NCBI GenBank assembly: GCA_010015745.1
Contig: ML978213.1
Coordinates: 62,001-126,000, forward strand
DNA length: 64,000 nt
Source: Setomelanomma holmii
Taxonomy: Eukaryota; Ascomycota; Dothideomycetes; Pleosporales; Phaeosphaeriaceae
Reading direction: 5' to 3'
Below, piece after piece: positions 35,834-49,485 of this stretch (position 1 is its first letter; each line of letters opens with the position of its first letter). The notes under the pieces were generated by a model. It worked only from the letters and a program-made list of their open reading frames with translations. It searched no databases and was not told the origin of the DNA. A program made the position numbers and the translations under genes.

Positions 35834-36868
35834 GATGTTCTCGTAAGGCTGGACGTTTCTCAGTGAGAAAGAGAAGAAAACTGAACAGAATTCAACTTGG
35901 GAATTAGAGTCGAGAACTGTACAAAAGAATCGTGCGAAAGTTCTACTCTACCAAGATCTTTGACTCTATTGTCTATACCTCTACAATCCCTAACCTCAAT
36001 GTCGGGTATTGCCATCAGCATGATTCTCCTTTGTAGGCAACCCATCTGAGCATCAGCATTCGAAGCACTGTGAATACTCGTTCTCCGCCCGGCGCCTGGC
36101 AACAGTGCTACCTGTGCACCATATAGAGCACAGCCCTATTCGTACCAATCTTGCCTTTGCATCGTCCAGCTTCCAGGTCCCGCCGTGCACTTGTCATAAC
36201 AGTTCCGCTCCGCCCAGCGGGCCGACTTTAGGGAACGCACGCGCTCTGAGCTCCCGCGAGGCTTGTACACCGTTACATGTCACAAACACATGGATACTCA
36301 AGTTGTCTAGCCACGCTCTCGGAATCCGTAGACCTGCTTGGTGACCGTAGTGCTGATGGGTGTCGGGGATTAAGATGAAGCACTGACCTTTTCGATCGAC
36401 TTGTGGCTTGCCTGAAGACTAGGCTGAATTCGTAATATTATGAACGCCACATCTCTAGAGCATATTCAACGGAGTTTTTTGTTGGCGAGGCTTTAGTTAG
36501 CTAGTCTCAAGTAGGACTTTGTAAGAATCCGGCACGGTGTACAATGAGCGTCGCAAGGCATTCAAACAAGAGTTCAACCAGTCGAGTGGAGCTACAAAGA
36601 AGATATGCAGACAATCTCAAAGTGAGCAAATAAGTATTACAGTTGTGAGAGTGACAGTGAGTGTCACACAGAGCCTGAATACAATAACAAGACTGGTATA
36701 ATGATAAAAGATATTTGTTAGTTCTATGTACGGGACTAAAACCTCTGAAAAAACTCCAAATTATGAATGTTCCCAGATACAACATTGCCAACCCCATATA
36801 TACAGTAGACATTACTATCCCTTACCGCATCTGTACAGTCCTTGCGTCACTACCAACCACTTCGTAAA
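35834..36868. other. Intergenic region upstream of the aminotransferase
   Basis: About 1 kb between the aminotransferase start and the FAS beta stop. AT-rich near 36430-36740. No gene seen. Confidence 0.4.
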
Positions 36869-39800
36869 TCACGCCTTGATACTTTCACTGTCCTCAACCC
36901 ATCTATCGAGTACGGCCTTCAGTCGCTCGCTTCCAGTTGCCTGGTAAGCATACTCGAACGCCTCCTTACTGATATCGAAAGGCCGAGCAGTGACGTTTGG
37001 CACATATCGTCCAACCAGCTTCTCAGGATCCATCCAGTCCTTCCGAATGTTTTGCTCAAGCACTTCTCGAAATGCTGCGAGGTGGGGACGCAAGAAGGAC
37101 GAATGGAACGGCACATCAATGCCAGCGAGCGGGATTGTGGCCTTTCCGCGATCAAGAGTCACGGAAGTGGCCTCAACGGTGGAAAGTGAGGCAACATGGC
37201 GTTTGATCAGGGTGTCCAGAGAAGGCAGAGGTGTAGAAGGGGTGGCCAGGTCGTTGCAAACGAGGGTGAGAGTCTGCAAATTTCGCAAGGTACCAGCACA
37301 GACGTACTGCTTGTCCTGGACGTTGTAGTTGACGATCTCGAGGAGTGCACCAGACTCTTCTGCAATGGCCTTCACAGTCGTCTCAAGTTTCTTGATGTCG
37401 AAGCCCTTGGTGACGCGCGATGGGTCAACCGCCGTCATGCCAAACTCGCTTTGACCTTCTTCGTCACGTTCGACTGCGACTTGCATGCTAAGACCGCGGT
37501 AGAACACGATCGAGAGGATTTGCTCGAGTGGCATCATGTTGGCAATGGCACAAAGCGCAGCGTACTCGCCAAGCGAGTGACCAGCGTACTTGCTCTTATC
37601 AGAGACAAGACCCCGCGATGCCATATCTTCGAACGAAGCCTTTTCTGTGACCGTAAGTGCAGGTTGGGCGAATTCGGTCGAAAACAAGAGACCTTTCGGG
37701 TGACGGTAAGTGTAGCTCGGCGTTGTAGAAGTGATGTTGAAGAAGCGCTTGGTCTCCTTCACGCCAGTCTTGCTGATGAGTTCGTAGGTCATGCGCATGT
37801 AATTTTGGCGGATCGCTGCACCACGCTTGCCGCCAAAGTGGACGGTAAGCGTCTTCGGATTCTTGCGCACGATGTCTGAGATACGGAACCCTGATGCATG
37901 TTAGCTTCAAGCTCGGAAAGTAATGCTCTAGCAGATACTAGCTTACCATAGGTCTCATCAAAGTGCTTGTCAGCTCGATCCCAAACCTGTCGTGCGGCGG
38001 ACGACGTCTCATATAGATCCATCCCCATATTCATTTCTTGACTTCCTTGGCCAGTGAAGACGTACGCTGTCTCGGTCGGCTCGATCTCGCATTCGCCAAC
38101 GAACACCTTCTCTTGACTTGCCGCATTGCGTGCCTCAATCTTGATGATTTTATTCCCTGCCAGCATGGCTACATGATCGAGGTGCACTTCGATGCTGTCA
38201 CCTCCACGTACCATGCCCACAAAGCTGGCAGAAAAGTTTCGCATGGATGATAGATCATTCTCGGCGCATCTCATCTCGGTGATGGAACGAATGATAGCCG
38301 AAGTATGCATACCATGGGTTATGGGACCAGGAAGACCGGCATACTTGGCGAATGCTGGCGACACATGGATAGGATTGAAGTCCTGGCTGACTCGAGAGTA
38401 CTCGGCGTTGCTTGCAGGAGCAGCGAAGACGAATCCGTCTTCAGTAGTATCAAGAGATATGGGCCGCTCCAGAAGTACGCATTTGCTTACGACCTTGCCG
38501 TGACGCTCCAAATAACCAATCACCGGGTTGCTTGTCGGGTTGGGCGTAGCCGCCGAAATTGAGTCGTAATGGACGGTCGCAATCTCTTGCATGCCCTTCG
38601 CGCCCTTGGACGTGGCAAAGACCTTTCCATTCGTCCGCAGACGAGAGTAAACGCCTTTGCTTTTCAGTGACGAAAATGTGTCAAGTTCGAAAGTGAGTGT
38701 CTTCTCCGCAAGCTCTTCGACCTCTACGGGTTCATCCCAGGTGATCCACTCCTTTGATAGGAGCAGATTTGCGAAGCTCGGGGACGAGAATTTGACTTCT
38801 CTCAGATCTTCTTTCTTGTTTGTAAAGCACTCCGCAAAGTCAGTGTATGTACCCTTGTAGAAAAATTCTGATATGACGTCCATGACTGGTACATGGTTTC
38901 TACTGATCGTCGCGCAGACCTCGACAGTCTTTCCGGTTTCCGAGATGCTGATCGAAGTGGTTCGCGCAAAGCTTTCCGTCTTTTCGCCGACCTTAAGCGG
39001 AGCGGCGTTGGAGTGCATACGGAATTTGTTGGAGAGATGGACTAGCTTCAGCAGATCAGCTTGTACCAGAAGAAGCGCCTTCATGATTGCCTTCCAGCCC
39101 ACGACGATGGCGAAGTCCATAGGCACGAAACCCTCCTTGTCCGCGCGTCGCATGCCCCCGCCTATAGTGGCCATGAATTTTTTGACCATGTCTTGTGTGA
39201 TTACAAGCTCACCACCATTTGCTTTGTAACCTTGTTGGCCTCGTGGCAGAACCGGAGTTTTGTAACTCTTACCAACCCAAAGCTTCTTGTAGAAGTCAAC
39301 GATGCGGTCTGTACGACCGTCATTGTCCTCGTGCAGTAGCGAGTGAGGTGTCTCAGGATGGTACGAAAAGCGAAACTCTATTGGAAGCGGCTCCGAACCA
39401 GCATTTTGATAGGCGTACATGCGAAGAATGATCTTATTTCCGGGCTCGGTCGCTATCGACAGGTCGGTTTGGGCTGTGCCATTGCTGCTCATGGTTATAG
39501 ATACATAGTTGTGACGAAGCTTGTCCGTGATCATCACCGATAGATTATGCTGAAGATAGGTCAGATCACTTTGGGGAGAGCATATCGAGAGGTCAATACT
39601 TACAGCAGGGGCAAAAGCTTGCCTTATCGGGTTGGTTATCATACTATGACCACTCATGACAGTCTTGCTCTTGAACAAAGCATAGCGCCAAGAGAGCTTT
39701 TTCCCAGCCAGAAGATCGAACCACTCGTCTGGAGAAGGAAGCTCGTCAAGGTCTGCCGGTATGTTGAAGGTTGTGGCGTTCGGCTCGATGACAACGGACA

Positions 39801-42800
39801 AACCTTGTTGGCGCGCAGATTTCCGACTCGCATGATGACCGAAAAACTCGACTTTGGGAATGGCTTTAACATCGCCGCCATACGTCTCTTGCAGAATGCA
39901 TGCAAGGTGACCTTCGTTAATCTTGTCTAGGATCACCTTGACGGGCTCATTGATGTTCTGCGGGGTTGCATAGGTCACTGCGACCGGGCCTTGAAGGATG
40001 CACGTTCGCTGTACGTCCTCGTCGACAACTGCGTCGACGAACTCAGACTGCCAAAGAGAGTCCTTCTTAAACCATGTTTCGAAGTTGTTGTCAAGTACGG
40101 GTATGAAAGGTACTGGTTTCTGACCGGACCGACGACAGATCGCCAGGAAGTAGTCTTGATCTTCCTGGTTAATCAGCTGTGTCTTACTCTCCTGGTAGGC
40201 ATGTGAAAAATTGCGCAACGCCTCGAATGGCTCATCAAAATCTGCGTAGCTAGTAAAGATAGGCTGTGTAAGCTCCCAGTTGGACAGCGGCAGACGTTCC
40301 TCGATACGGCGAACGAAATCGCCAAAGATGCGGATGTAGGATGGATCAATCCACTGCGAGCGCTTGCTGAGGTAGAGAAGGTTGACCATACGACGGGCGA
40401 CATCTTGATAAGTCATATCCTTGAGATCCACTGCCCTACCAGTGGCAAAATCATGACCGAACCACACCTTTTGAAAGTCCTTGTTGAGTCGTTCAATGAT
40501 GTAAGGCTTCTGCCTTTCGAGCTTCGCTAGTTGCTTGTTCTTTGGCAGAGAGAAAATCCTCTTGTCGACTTCAGCCCACAACTTCACGCCTCGGGTAGCG
40601 ATCTTATGAATAGGCTGACCCATCTCAGACTTGACGGTTATGATGCCACTGCATTGCTGCCACAATCCGTCTTCCACACCTTGACAGGCGGCGATAGCTT
40701 GCTTAGCGGCGAGTGAAGTGTGAGCTTCTTTGGCAACCATCATACGAGAACCAAAAAGTACGCCATCGAAGGGCATCGGCGGCTGGTTAAATCTTGACGC
40801 CCAAGAACCCACGAGGTAAGGGTACGTATCGTCCGTGCCACCAAAACCGGAGCCTGCGATAAGGATAATATTCTGGTATCGCCTGATTGCCGCATAGGTC
40901 TGGAGTATAGGTGCGTGAAAGTCTTCACTAGAATGGTGGCCTCCTCCACGTCCGCCAGTCCATTGCAGCATGATCGGGAAGCTGGAATGGTCCTTCGCGA
41001 TTCGGATGACTTGATGAATGGCGTCGACATTGCCTGGCTTGAAGGAGATGTACTTGAGGCCCAAGTCATTGATATAGGATGTCGCAACCTCAAGAGAAGG
41101 CACGCCAGCACCTAGCGTAATGCCATCAATGAGAGTACCTTGTGAGACCATCTTCTTGATTAACGGGATCTGCCACCCGATCTGTCGAGGCGCCGAGTAT
41201 ATGAGGTTGATGGCGATACCTTTCCCTGCCGGGATCAGCTGCTCGATAGTATGAATGGCTTTCACTAGGCCATTTTCCGTAGGATAACCACCCGCGGCCA
41301 ATTCGCAATGGTAGCCCGCATTGATCACTGCGGCAACGAAGTCGGGATGTACGGTAGTCGGCGTCATACCAGCAACCATAAGTGGTGGCGTTCCCAGAAG
41401 CTGGCTCATTTTCGTGCTGATGATCGTCCTTCCGGAAGCGTCAGTCAACAATGAAGGCTCGAAATCGCGGAGCCAGTCGGCAGATCTCTGGCTAGATTCT
41501 GATGATGGCGCATCGAAAAGATCAGACTTGTACCCGACATGCGGCAAGCCACCTTGCAATGGCCCGGCAAGTATGACACGCGTACCAGTGCCCTCCTTCG
41601 ATCGGTGCAGAAGTGTGCCAACACCACTTGTCTCTCCTGGACCGAAATCGATGATGCAGGATCTGGTCGGAAAGGTCGTGGCGCCTGGCCAGTCCACCAT
41701 CTCTGTGGTAATGGCTGAGGTGAGAATAGGAAAGAGCGCTTCTTCCTCCACTTCGCGAAGATCACGACCTGTCTTGCTATCGTAGACACTGATCAGAAGA
41801 TCGGACGGCTTGATCACGATGTTGTGACGGACCATGTCGTCTACAATGATCTTCCTCGTGTTCGCAAGATAGAAGGTATGGAACGGTGCAGTGATCGGTA
41901 GGAAACGCGTCGTCACTATCTTCCCACTCAAAGGCTTGACTTTCTGCTGTGCCTTCTTGACATCCTCTAGCCATAGAGAAAAACTCTTGAGCGACTCTGG
42001 TGGCCCACCGCACACGATGTTCGTAGGTCCATTGACTAATGCAATAGCAACACGCTTGTTCTCCGGCAAGTGCTGGTTGAAAGCCTTGACTTGTCTTTCC
42101 AAGTCCGCACGAGGTAGATACATGACATTCATCATGGGCGTTGGCTCTTCGGATGCATCAGCGTCGTCCTGCACCATCTTTTGCCACGATGTTTGCTTTG
42201 GGAATTGCTGTTGCGAGCGGCATCCTGTATAGAAGAGAGCTATGAGGCAGGCCCTGAAAGCGCCCTCGAAATCGTCCCAAGTTCTGCACGTTGCTAGTCC
42301 TGCTGCGACAATCTGCATGGCTTTAGATTTCGTACTCGTATGATCTGCAGGCCATAGAACTTACAATGCCTTGACTATGGCCAGTGGAACCTTGCAGACT
42401 CTCAATGACATCGCCGGGAGTGAGTTGCCAAACTTTGCAAGTCACGTAGAAACTCGCGAGTTGGCCGAGGGCAATAAGCGGAAAGCTTACGGGCGCAGAT
42501 AGGAGGTAATCTGAGTCTGGTGTCGATTCAGCCTTCTTCAGCCATTTGGAGAAGTCCAAGCCAAGGGAATATTGGTCGATGACAGTCTCGTCGTCTAGAA
42601 GTTGCTCGAAGATCATGTGCGCAAACTCGAAGATATCGTCCAATAAGCAACCATATGTCGCATAAAGACCGCGTAGCTCTGTGAAGTATTCCTGCGTGTT
42701 ACCTTGTCCGCCTAACCAATGTCGTCAAGTCAGTATTCATTTTTGCGCAATGCAGACAGATGGTACTTACCAAAGACGGTATATGTGGGTACACGCTCGC

Positions 42801-43257
42801 TCGGATGCGAGGCTGCGAACAGGTGCGGTATCCTGCTGCTGAGTGGCCGTTGCATCAGGTGCATCGCCTCGTAGTAGCTCTTGATGATGTCTTGTTTGCT
42901 GCTTAACTCTGCATCTTGCAGTTCAGCGGCTCTCAAATGGATGTCCTTGCCCTGGAGATGGTCATTGCCTAGCTTCTCCACAATCTTGGAGAATAGCTCT
43001 GAAGACATGCTGGTTGCCCTGTCTTGCCGGCCGGCGATGTGCCGCAAGAATTGTACCAGTAGCTGGAGATCTGAGCATGGTTCCTGGATCTTATTTTCTG
43101 TGTATGATGAGAGGAAGTCGTTACGCATGCGACAGGCGAAAAGACGCAAGTGCTCTTTCACAGGCAGCGCAAAGCTCTTGCCGCCATATGTGCATTCGAC
43201 GAAATACTCCTCCTCTTTTTCGACATTCAGCCTAGGCGACGCGAAGCCAAAATCCAT
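36869..43257 (-). CDS. Fatty acid synthase subunit beta (specialised type)
   Basis: Four exons, 43257-42771, 42711-42365, 42312-37947 and 37890-36869, give 2073 residues, close to yeast FAS1 (2051). Domains in order: acetyltransferase with GHSQGI (Ser about 275), a helical region, enoyl reductase (LGTPPLMVAGMTPTTVHPDF and TGGRGGGHHS), dehydratase, the hotdog region with THGMHTSAIIRS, and malonyl/palmitoyl transferase with YAGHSLGEYAALC (Ser about 1839). All catalytic serines are present. The sequence is diverged from primary-metabolism FAS1 in many conserved blocks. It is transcribed in the same direction as the alpha gene just upstream, whereas in several fungi the housekeeping pair is divergent. 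Together with the alpha subunit lacking a PPT domain, this suggests a dedicated FAS of a biosynthetic cluster, comparable with hexB or TOXC. Confidence 0.92.
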
Positions 43258-44345
43258 GGTGATGCGAGATATGGTTGGTTGATATGGAGAGATGGAATTA
43301 CTAGAATTGGGTATCAAAAGAATGGTCTATCTGCAACAAAAGACGAGGTGCACGCAAGAGACATGCGCAAGATTGAATGAGCGAAATGTGAGAGAGAAGA
43401 TCGCCAGGTGACAAGGTCTGGAGCCAGAGATGCGATCGTAAGAATTGTTAGTCGATGATGTTAAGTCACCAGTGTCATGGCGGACCACCATCGCATCCCC
43501 GATGCCGTACGAGCTGCCTGTGTTGGCTTTCCACCATGGTGCTTACTTCGGCCTCAGTAGAGCAAGTGAGCGGAGTATGCACAACTGTGGCGCAAGTTCT
43601 GGTTCCCGCGGGACGAGGGGAGATGATGCTAATGATACAAAAGGAGATTCGGCGGACGCGCGACACGGGGAGTTTGCCCAACGCTAATCGATTGTTCCCC
43701 GATGACGCACGTGCCATTTCGATACGCCTCTTCTCGTAACTCTGAATTCTGTACAGTACCAGTACCTAGCGTAACTTTTCTCACGGCCGAGACACAGTGC
43801 CTACCCCTGCTTGCCTGTGCGTTTCCACTCCTCGGTGATCGCCACTGTCAGACCTGAACGTCAGTGCATGAAGTGACCGTGGAAGATGCGTCAAGAAAAT
43901 GCACGTGGTTCAGATGTTTTGCAGCGGCCACGTGGGATATTGCGGGATCCACTCGACGGTTGAGCGTGCCTGATTGCCACGCAGGTAGCGATCACACTTC
44001 GGTCGGCATTTCAACGCTGCAAGACACAAGCGCTTAGGAAGCGTGCGCAATGTGGAGGAGGCTAATTTTTTACCGATGGGTTTAATTGCACGCAGCATTT
44101 TAACTGCTGTCGTGATGTCTCACCACCGGTGGACATAACGACTGAGGTTGCGGCTACATTAGTTGCGCAACCAAATGGCATCGTCGCTGAGCATCGTGTA
44201 CTTGGCTGGTCAGTAATCGTGTACCTTCATTAAACTATGTGTGATCTATCGGTGCATAGAAAATACGAGACAACGCCTGTACGCGTTCGTTCCATATATA
44301 CAAAGAAAAGCATATCGTACATTTGAGCATCTCTCAACACTTAGC
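43258..44345. promoter_or_regulatory. Promoter region of FAS beta and 3' region of FAS alpha
   Basis: 1.1 kb between tandem FAS genes. Several antisense frames near 43445-43740 are mutual shadows with no family signal. The inverted pair CACCGGTG at 44123-44130 is a perfect 8-base palindrome; its meaning is unknown. Confidence 0.4.
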
Positions 44346-47300
44346 CTAAAGCTCCAAGTCCATAGGCAATCTTGCATCAGGGTTTGTGAGGAACTCGGTT
44401 TCCATCTCTTTAGCATATGGAGGATCGTCCTTGGCCTTGAACATAGAGTTCGTCATCATAGATCTGAGAAAGTGATGATTCGCCTTGTTCTGCCTCTTGC
44501 GAACCCTCTCCAGGTATGCAGCATATACCTCCTTGCCCGCGGCCGCGAAGAGATACTTCGGATGAACGCCAATGGCTTGCGCACCCTTCTGGCCAAAGCC
44601 GAACGAGCTGACGATGAATGCCTTGACTTCCTTCGATGTGTGGATTGTTTCGCTGGGGAAGGCAATGTGGTCAAACTTTTCGAGTGCAATGTCGATATTG
44701 TCGGCATTTTTGTTGCCTGGGATCATGTTGCTGTCCATAACCTGAAGCGCGCCGTTCAGCATCCAAGCAGCAGCGGCGCCCTTCGGGTGGCCAGTCAAGT
44801 GCTTCTGGAACACAGCGAGAACGGGATTGCCTTTGGTCCGACCAAGCTGGGTCATTTGCTCTTGAATGACACCGCACTCGTTAAGTTCGTTCTTGACTGT
44901 CGACGTGCCGTGAAAGCTAGCAACCTGAATGTCGTCTACTGTCAGGCCCCATGTCGCCAGTGCGCCGCGCATTGGCGAGATCTTGGAGTCCCACTTCCAG
45001 AACTCATTTCCATAGCTGGTGAGCACGTCGGAGCGTTGCTTCTTCGTTTCCGTGAGAATAGCGTCTAGGCGATGCTGGCGATAGTCGTCAATATCAAACT
45101 CCACGGTGCGGCTCTTGTAGCCTTCAATCTCATCATTCAGATAGGTAACTTCGGACTGTTCATTCTCCAGTATTTGGGACATTCGAAGCTCGATTTGCCG
45201 CTTGCGATAGCTCATGTTGAGGAGTGGCGAGTCGAAATTGCCCTTCGAGGCGCCACTGAAGTTGATGGTGCCTCGACCTGGGGCAGGAAGCGAACGGCCA
45301 GCCTTATCGCTCGCTGTGCGCGTCAATGCAATGATGCCATGAATGGGCAACCCCATTTCGAGAGCCAATTTCGCACTGGTGAGGAGCTGAATACCGCAGC
45401 CTTCCGATTCGACAAAACCATTCCGAGTGGTCGTCGCCGGTCGCGACATCTCAGCCGGCGAACGTCCTCTGGCGAAGTCCTCGTCGGTGTTGATCGTCGC
45501 TTTCATATTCGCGAACTCGTAGGCAACGTCTTTCGCAAGATAATCGTAACCGCCGACAAACACAGCTTTAGCCTTGCCATTTGAGATGACCTCGACGCCA
45601 ACATCAAGAGACTCTAAAGCGGTAGCGCAAGCGCCAACGGGTGTGATGTTAGGTCCGCAAGAGGAGAGCAACAGCATGTTGATCCATGCGCTCCCGGTAT
45701 TAATGAACGACTCAGCCAACACATCGTTTTGCACGGGCTTATCCATGAAGCGCTCCTTATAGATACCCTGGAGAGATGCAGCGCCGCCAAATCCAGAACC
45801 GACGCATACGCCCAGCTGAGAAACATGAATGTACTTATAGAACTCGTAGGGATCAGTCACGCCAGCTGATAGAAGAGCCTCGACAGTACAGACGAGAGCG
45901 TACAATGTGGCAGGGTCGACCTGGTTCACAATGTCGTCTGCTATGCCGTAAGTGCGAGCATCCCAACCGGTGGGAACCTGCCCTCCAACAGTTCGATCAA
46001 AAGCAAGAGACTTTGGAACCATCAAATGAGCTCCTTTGTGCAGAGTGACGACGCATGTGTCTCCACCAGCGGTCGGTTTGACGGTAACTTTGTTTCCATT
46101 TTCGCGCAGAAGATCAGCCGCAGTCTCATTGGATACTTCGAATGGAGCAAAGTCATGTTGTAGATCGATCTCGTGAAGAACTTGCCTGGCAGCAGGGTCC
46201 GGACCATCTAGAGCGCGAGCGTCTAAGACACGGATACCGCTATGTTTGAGGATGTGCCCCTCATACTTTTGCTTAATCTCATCGTCGTTGATAGGCTTCT
46301 TGGTGTCCTTTTCGACCCACCCACTGTATGGCTGGCCTTCGCCAGTCTGGTATTCGATCAGCCCCATCATCCAGGCCATCTCAATGAAGCCCTCTAGCGT
46401 AAAGTGGCCGAATGACTCCATCTGCCATCGCGTGCGAGAGCTGCCATGAGGACCAACCTCGCCAAAGCCAACAACGACGACTACCTTCTCGAGATCTACC
46501 ATGCCTTCCAAGGAGGAAAGATGCTCAATTTCTGAACTGTAATCGAAGAGCTTTGGGAAGTCAAACTTGATGTTGGCTCGTTTCTTGAAGGGGGCCAGGC
46601 TGGTGATCTTCGTTGCAGTAAGCGGTGTGTCACACTCGGCCTGCTGTTCCCTAACGAGGGCGCGGCGAGTCGAGCTTAGGTCGGAGAGCTCCTTGCGAAT
46701 CATAGCAATCTCTTCTTTAAGGTTAGGCACGGCGCTCATACCACCACTCAGGTCAGCGAGAAGTGGTTCTGTATGAGTGACTTCGAGGACGGGTGAAGCC
46801 ATCAGCCCCATTATGTTAATTGCCATCTCGTCTTGGGAGAAGGTCTTCAGACCCAAAGCCTCGACACCCTCAGCGACCATGTTGTTGTCGTTCATGAGAC
46901 CAGTGCCACGAGTCCAGCCAATGATAGCACCGCAGACGGACAAGTACTCTGACCAATCCTCGGTGTGCCATTTGTTCAAAAGTCCTTCCAGACCTAGCTT
47001 TGACTCGGAGTAGAGACCATCCCCGCCAAAGACACCGTGGTTGGGCGAGAGCGGGAGAATGACTTGAGCTGGACGTGTTGTTATATGACGTGCTTCTTTT
47101 GCTCTCTTGACAGCACCAAGTAGGCGGAGAGTGTTTGTGAGCATCATTCGATGTGCCAACTCTGACTTTGGCCCGAGTTCGACTCCGTTAGCAGACTCTG
47201 AGATGGCAGCGAACGGGATGATGTGATCCAGGTCCCATTCGGAATCGGAAAGGCTGTAGATGTAGTCGGCCAGTGCCTCTGTGTCTTGATTACTTCCGGC

Positions 47301-49485
47301 ATTGTACGGCACAACCATGAGACATGAGCCCTTTGAGCCGTGAGTGGAGAACATATTCTGGTAGAATTTAGTAGCTTTGGCGTAGGAGCTGGTAGTAACG
47401 ATGACTCTCGCGCCTCCAGACACAAGGCCTTGCACAATGTTCGCGCCAATTGAGCCCTTGCCGGCGCCAGTGACAAGGACGTTCTTGCCTTGGAATGCCA
47501 GACCAGATGTAATGGCCTGTTCGAGAACCTCTGCATACTGACAGCTAAGGTCCTCTGAGTTGCTCCAAGAGCCATTAGACTTCTGCTGAATCTTAGGGTA
47601 ATGTGCATCCCGAGTTGCGATCGAATCAGGCAAAGAAGCCAGATCCGATTCTGAAGACTTGCTTGGAGTCATGGAAAGGTCTGGAGTCATGGAAGGAGTA
47701 GGCGGCAGATGACCAAGTCCCATATGGATCGGCAAAGGCCCCTTTCCGCTCATGGACACGATTCCAGCCTCGAACTCCTTAGCCTTCGCGGTCATGTTGG
47801 GCACAGTGATTGCTGCTCTACTACGCGCAACAGCTGTTTCAAAGAAGTTGATGAAGCCTTTGGCGTCGATGGTGGTTCGAGGAGCCATCATTCTGTTGTC
47901 GGCAACGTATGTAGGTGCCTCCTTCATGGCAGAAACGCAGTCTTGTAGCAAGTCCTCAAACCAGAGTTCGACCGCAATCGAACGAGCTGGTTGCTTCTTC
48001 ATATCGTCGGTCATGTGAGCAAGAACATTCATCAACCGCTTGCTGGAGCGATTGAGCAGGTGATGGCGTCGTCGCGCGACCTCGTTCGACTCGAGGCGAA
48101 GATAGCCTTGACGAATACCATGGTAAATTTTGAAAACATCCTGCAACGCCCAATTCCAGAAGGAGTCGTATACGCGAGCCTTTCTCTTGTCGAAATACGG
48201 CTTGATGCCATTGGCGTATTCGTTGCCATGCTCCAGGTTCCACAGGTCGAGCTCATTTTGCATGTTCTGCATATCGCTTTTGAGCTGGGCAACTTCCTCG
48301 GCTGCAGCATTATTGTTCTCGCCGAGATGACGAGCATAGGCGTCGTATACCTCCTTGTGAAAATCATTAGAGCGCTTGTTCAGAGCATCTAGCGCTTTGG
48401 AGTCTACCGCAACTGCAACTGCTGCAGAGCCGGGTGCACCAACAGCGGCCTTGTTGAGTGTGATACCGGCGGCGGTAACGTAGGCATTGACGCTCTTTGA
48501 CCAGAATTCTCTCGCATTGGGTTCAGAAGCCAGACGCGCTGCTGGTGGGCCTTGCAAAGCCACCAGCATGATCGAGTCCTGCCTTCCCGACCCGAAGCCA
48601 TAGTCGCTTTGTAGCATCTCACGAGCCTTCGACTGGTTGAAGCCACCCGGCATCTTGCTGGAGAAGAACTTGTCCACGAGTGACTTGGTTCGCTTTCCCA
48701 GCGCACCTGAGAAGCTCTTTTGCAAGAGTGCCGCAAGATCGCTCAAAGGCAAGTCCTCTGCGCCATCTGGTGCAGAGCCAAACTCAGCATCGAGATCGCC
48801 TGTGATCTCGTTCTGAAGCGTGGATCGCCCTGTACATGTCAGCCGTCGCGCCCAACTCGTATGCATACGCGTCAACACTTACCACCCGACAGCGCCTTGA
48901 CGCTCTGATCGAATGCGACATCTTTGGCGGACTTCTTCAGCGCGATAGACACAATGGTGCGGATGACTTCGCCCGCCTGAACTTGGGCGTCCTCGATGGG
49001 TCCTACGGATGAGATGGGGGCGGGCGCCGGGCTGGCGGCTTGTTGGAGCGCAACTGCCGCCGCCATCGGCTCAGCTGCGGGGCTGGGCGCTGCTTCCTTT
49101 TTTGGCGGCATCTTCGACTCCTTCTCCTGACCGACGTAGTACACATCATCGCGATTCTTCTTCAAGCTCAGGAAGTCTCGCGACACCGAGTTCGCCGTGT
49201 CGTACTTTCGATATACCTGTTCTCGCGTCCGCTTCATCATGGTCGTCAACGTCTCTGCAGGGCCGATCTCCACTGTCTTCCTCGTTCGGAAGCCGGAGAG
49301 CAACAAATCCTGGGTTTCCGTCCATCTTACCGGCGAACAGAATTGATGCCTACGAGCTGGTCAGTCGTTGCTGCGTTGCATGGGATGGAGTTTGCGCACG
49401 CTAGCAGCTCAATGAGTAAAGTGTGGCACAGCTCCTGCTGCCGCGAAAAGTTCTCGTAGAAATCGGTCATGTTCGCAGCGTTCAT
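44346..49485 (-). CDS. Fatty acid synthase subunit alpha without PPT domain
   Basis: Three exons, 49485-49400, 49349-48883 and 48829-44346, give 1678 residues. Domains: C-terminal strip of the MPT domain (TLLIELLAHQFCSPVRWTET), an Ala/Pro-rich linker, ACP with LSGGRSTLQNEITGDL (phosphopantetheine Ser about 187), the structural block GALGKRTKSLVDKF, ketoreductase (VLVTGAGKGSIGANIVQGL, GDGLYSESKLGLEGLLNKW), and ketosynthase with catalytic Cys in PVGACATALESLD and histidines in FHGTSTVKNE and HLTGHPKGAAAAW. It stops at NPDARLPMDLEL, just where yeast FAS2 enters its phosphopantetheinyl transferase domain. That domain of about 120 residues is absent. The ACP must therefore be primed in trans. This truncation is known for specialised FAS alpha subunits. 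The N-terminus is less certain, because a 5'-leader intron is possible. Confidence 0.9.

Noticed and set aside
44241..45068. Plus-strand frame of 275 codons
   Set aside because: Antisense to the ketosynthase region of FAS alpha.
36869..49485. Housekeeping fatty acid synthase pair
   Set aside because: Possible, but the missing PPT domain, diverged blocks, tandem orientation and cluster-type neighbours favour a specialised FAS. Not excluded without the rest of the genome.
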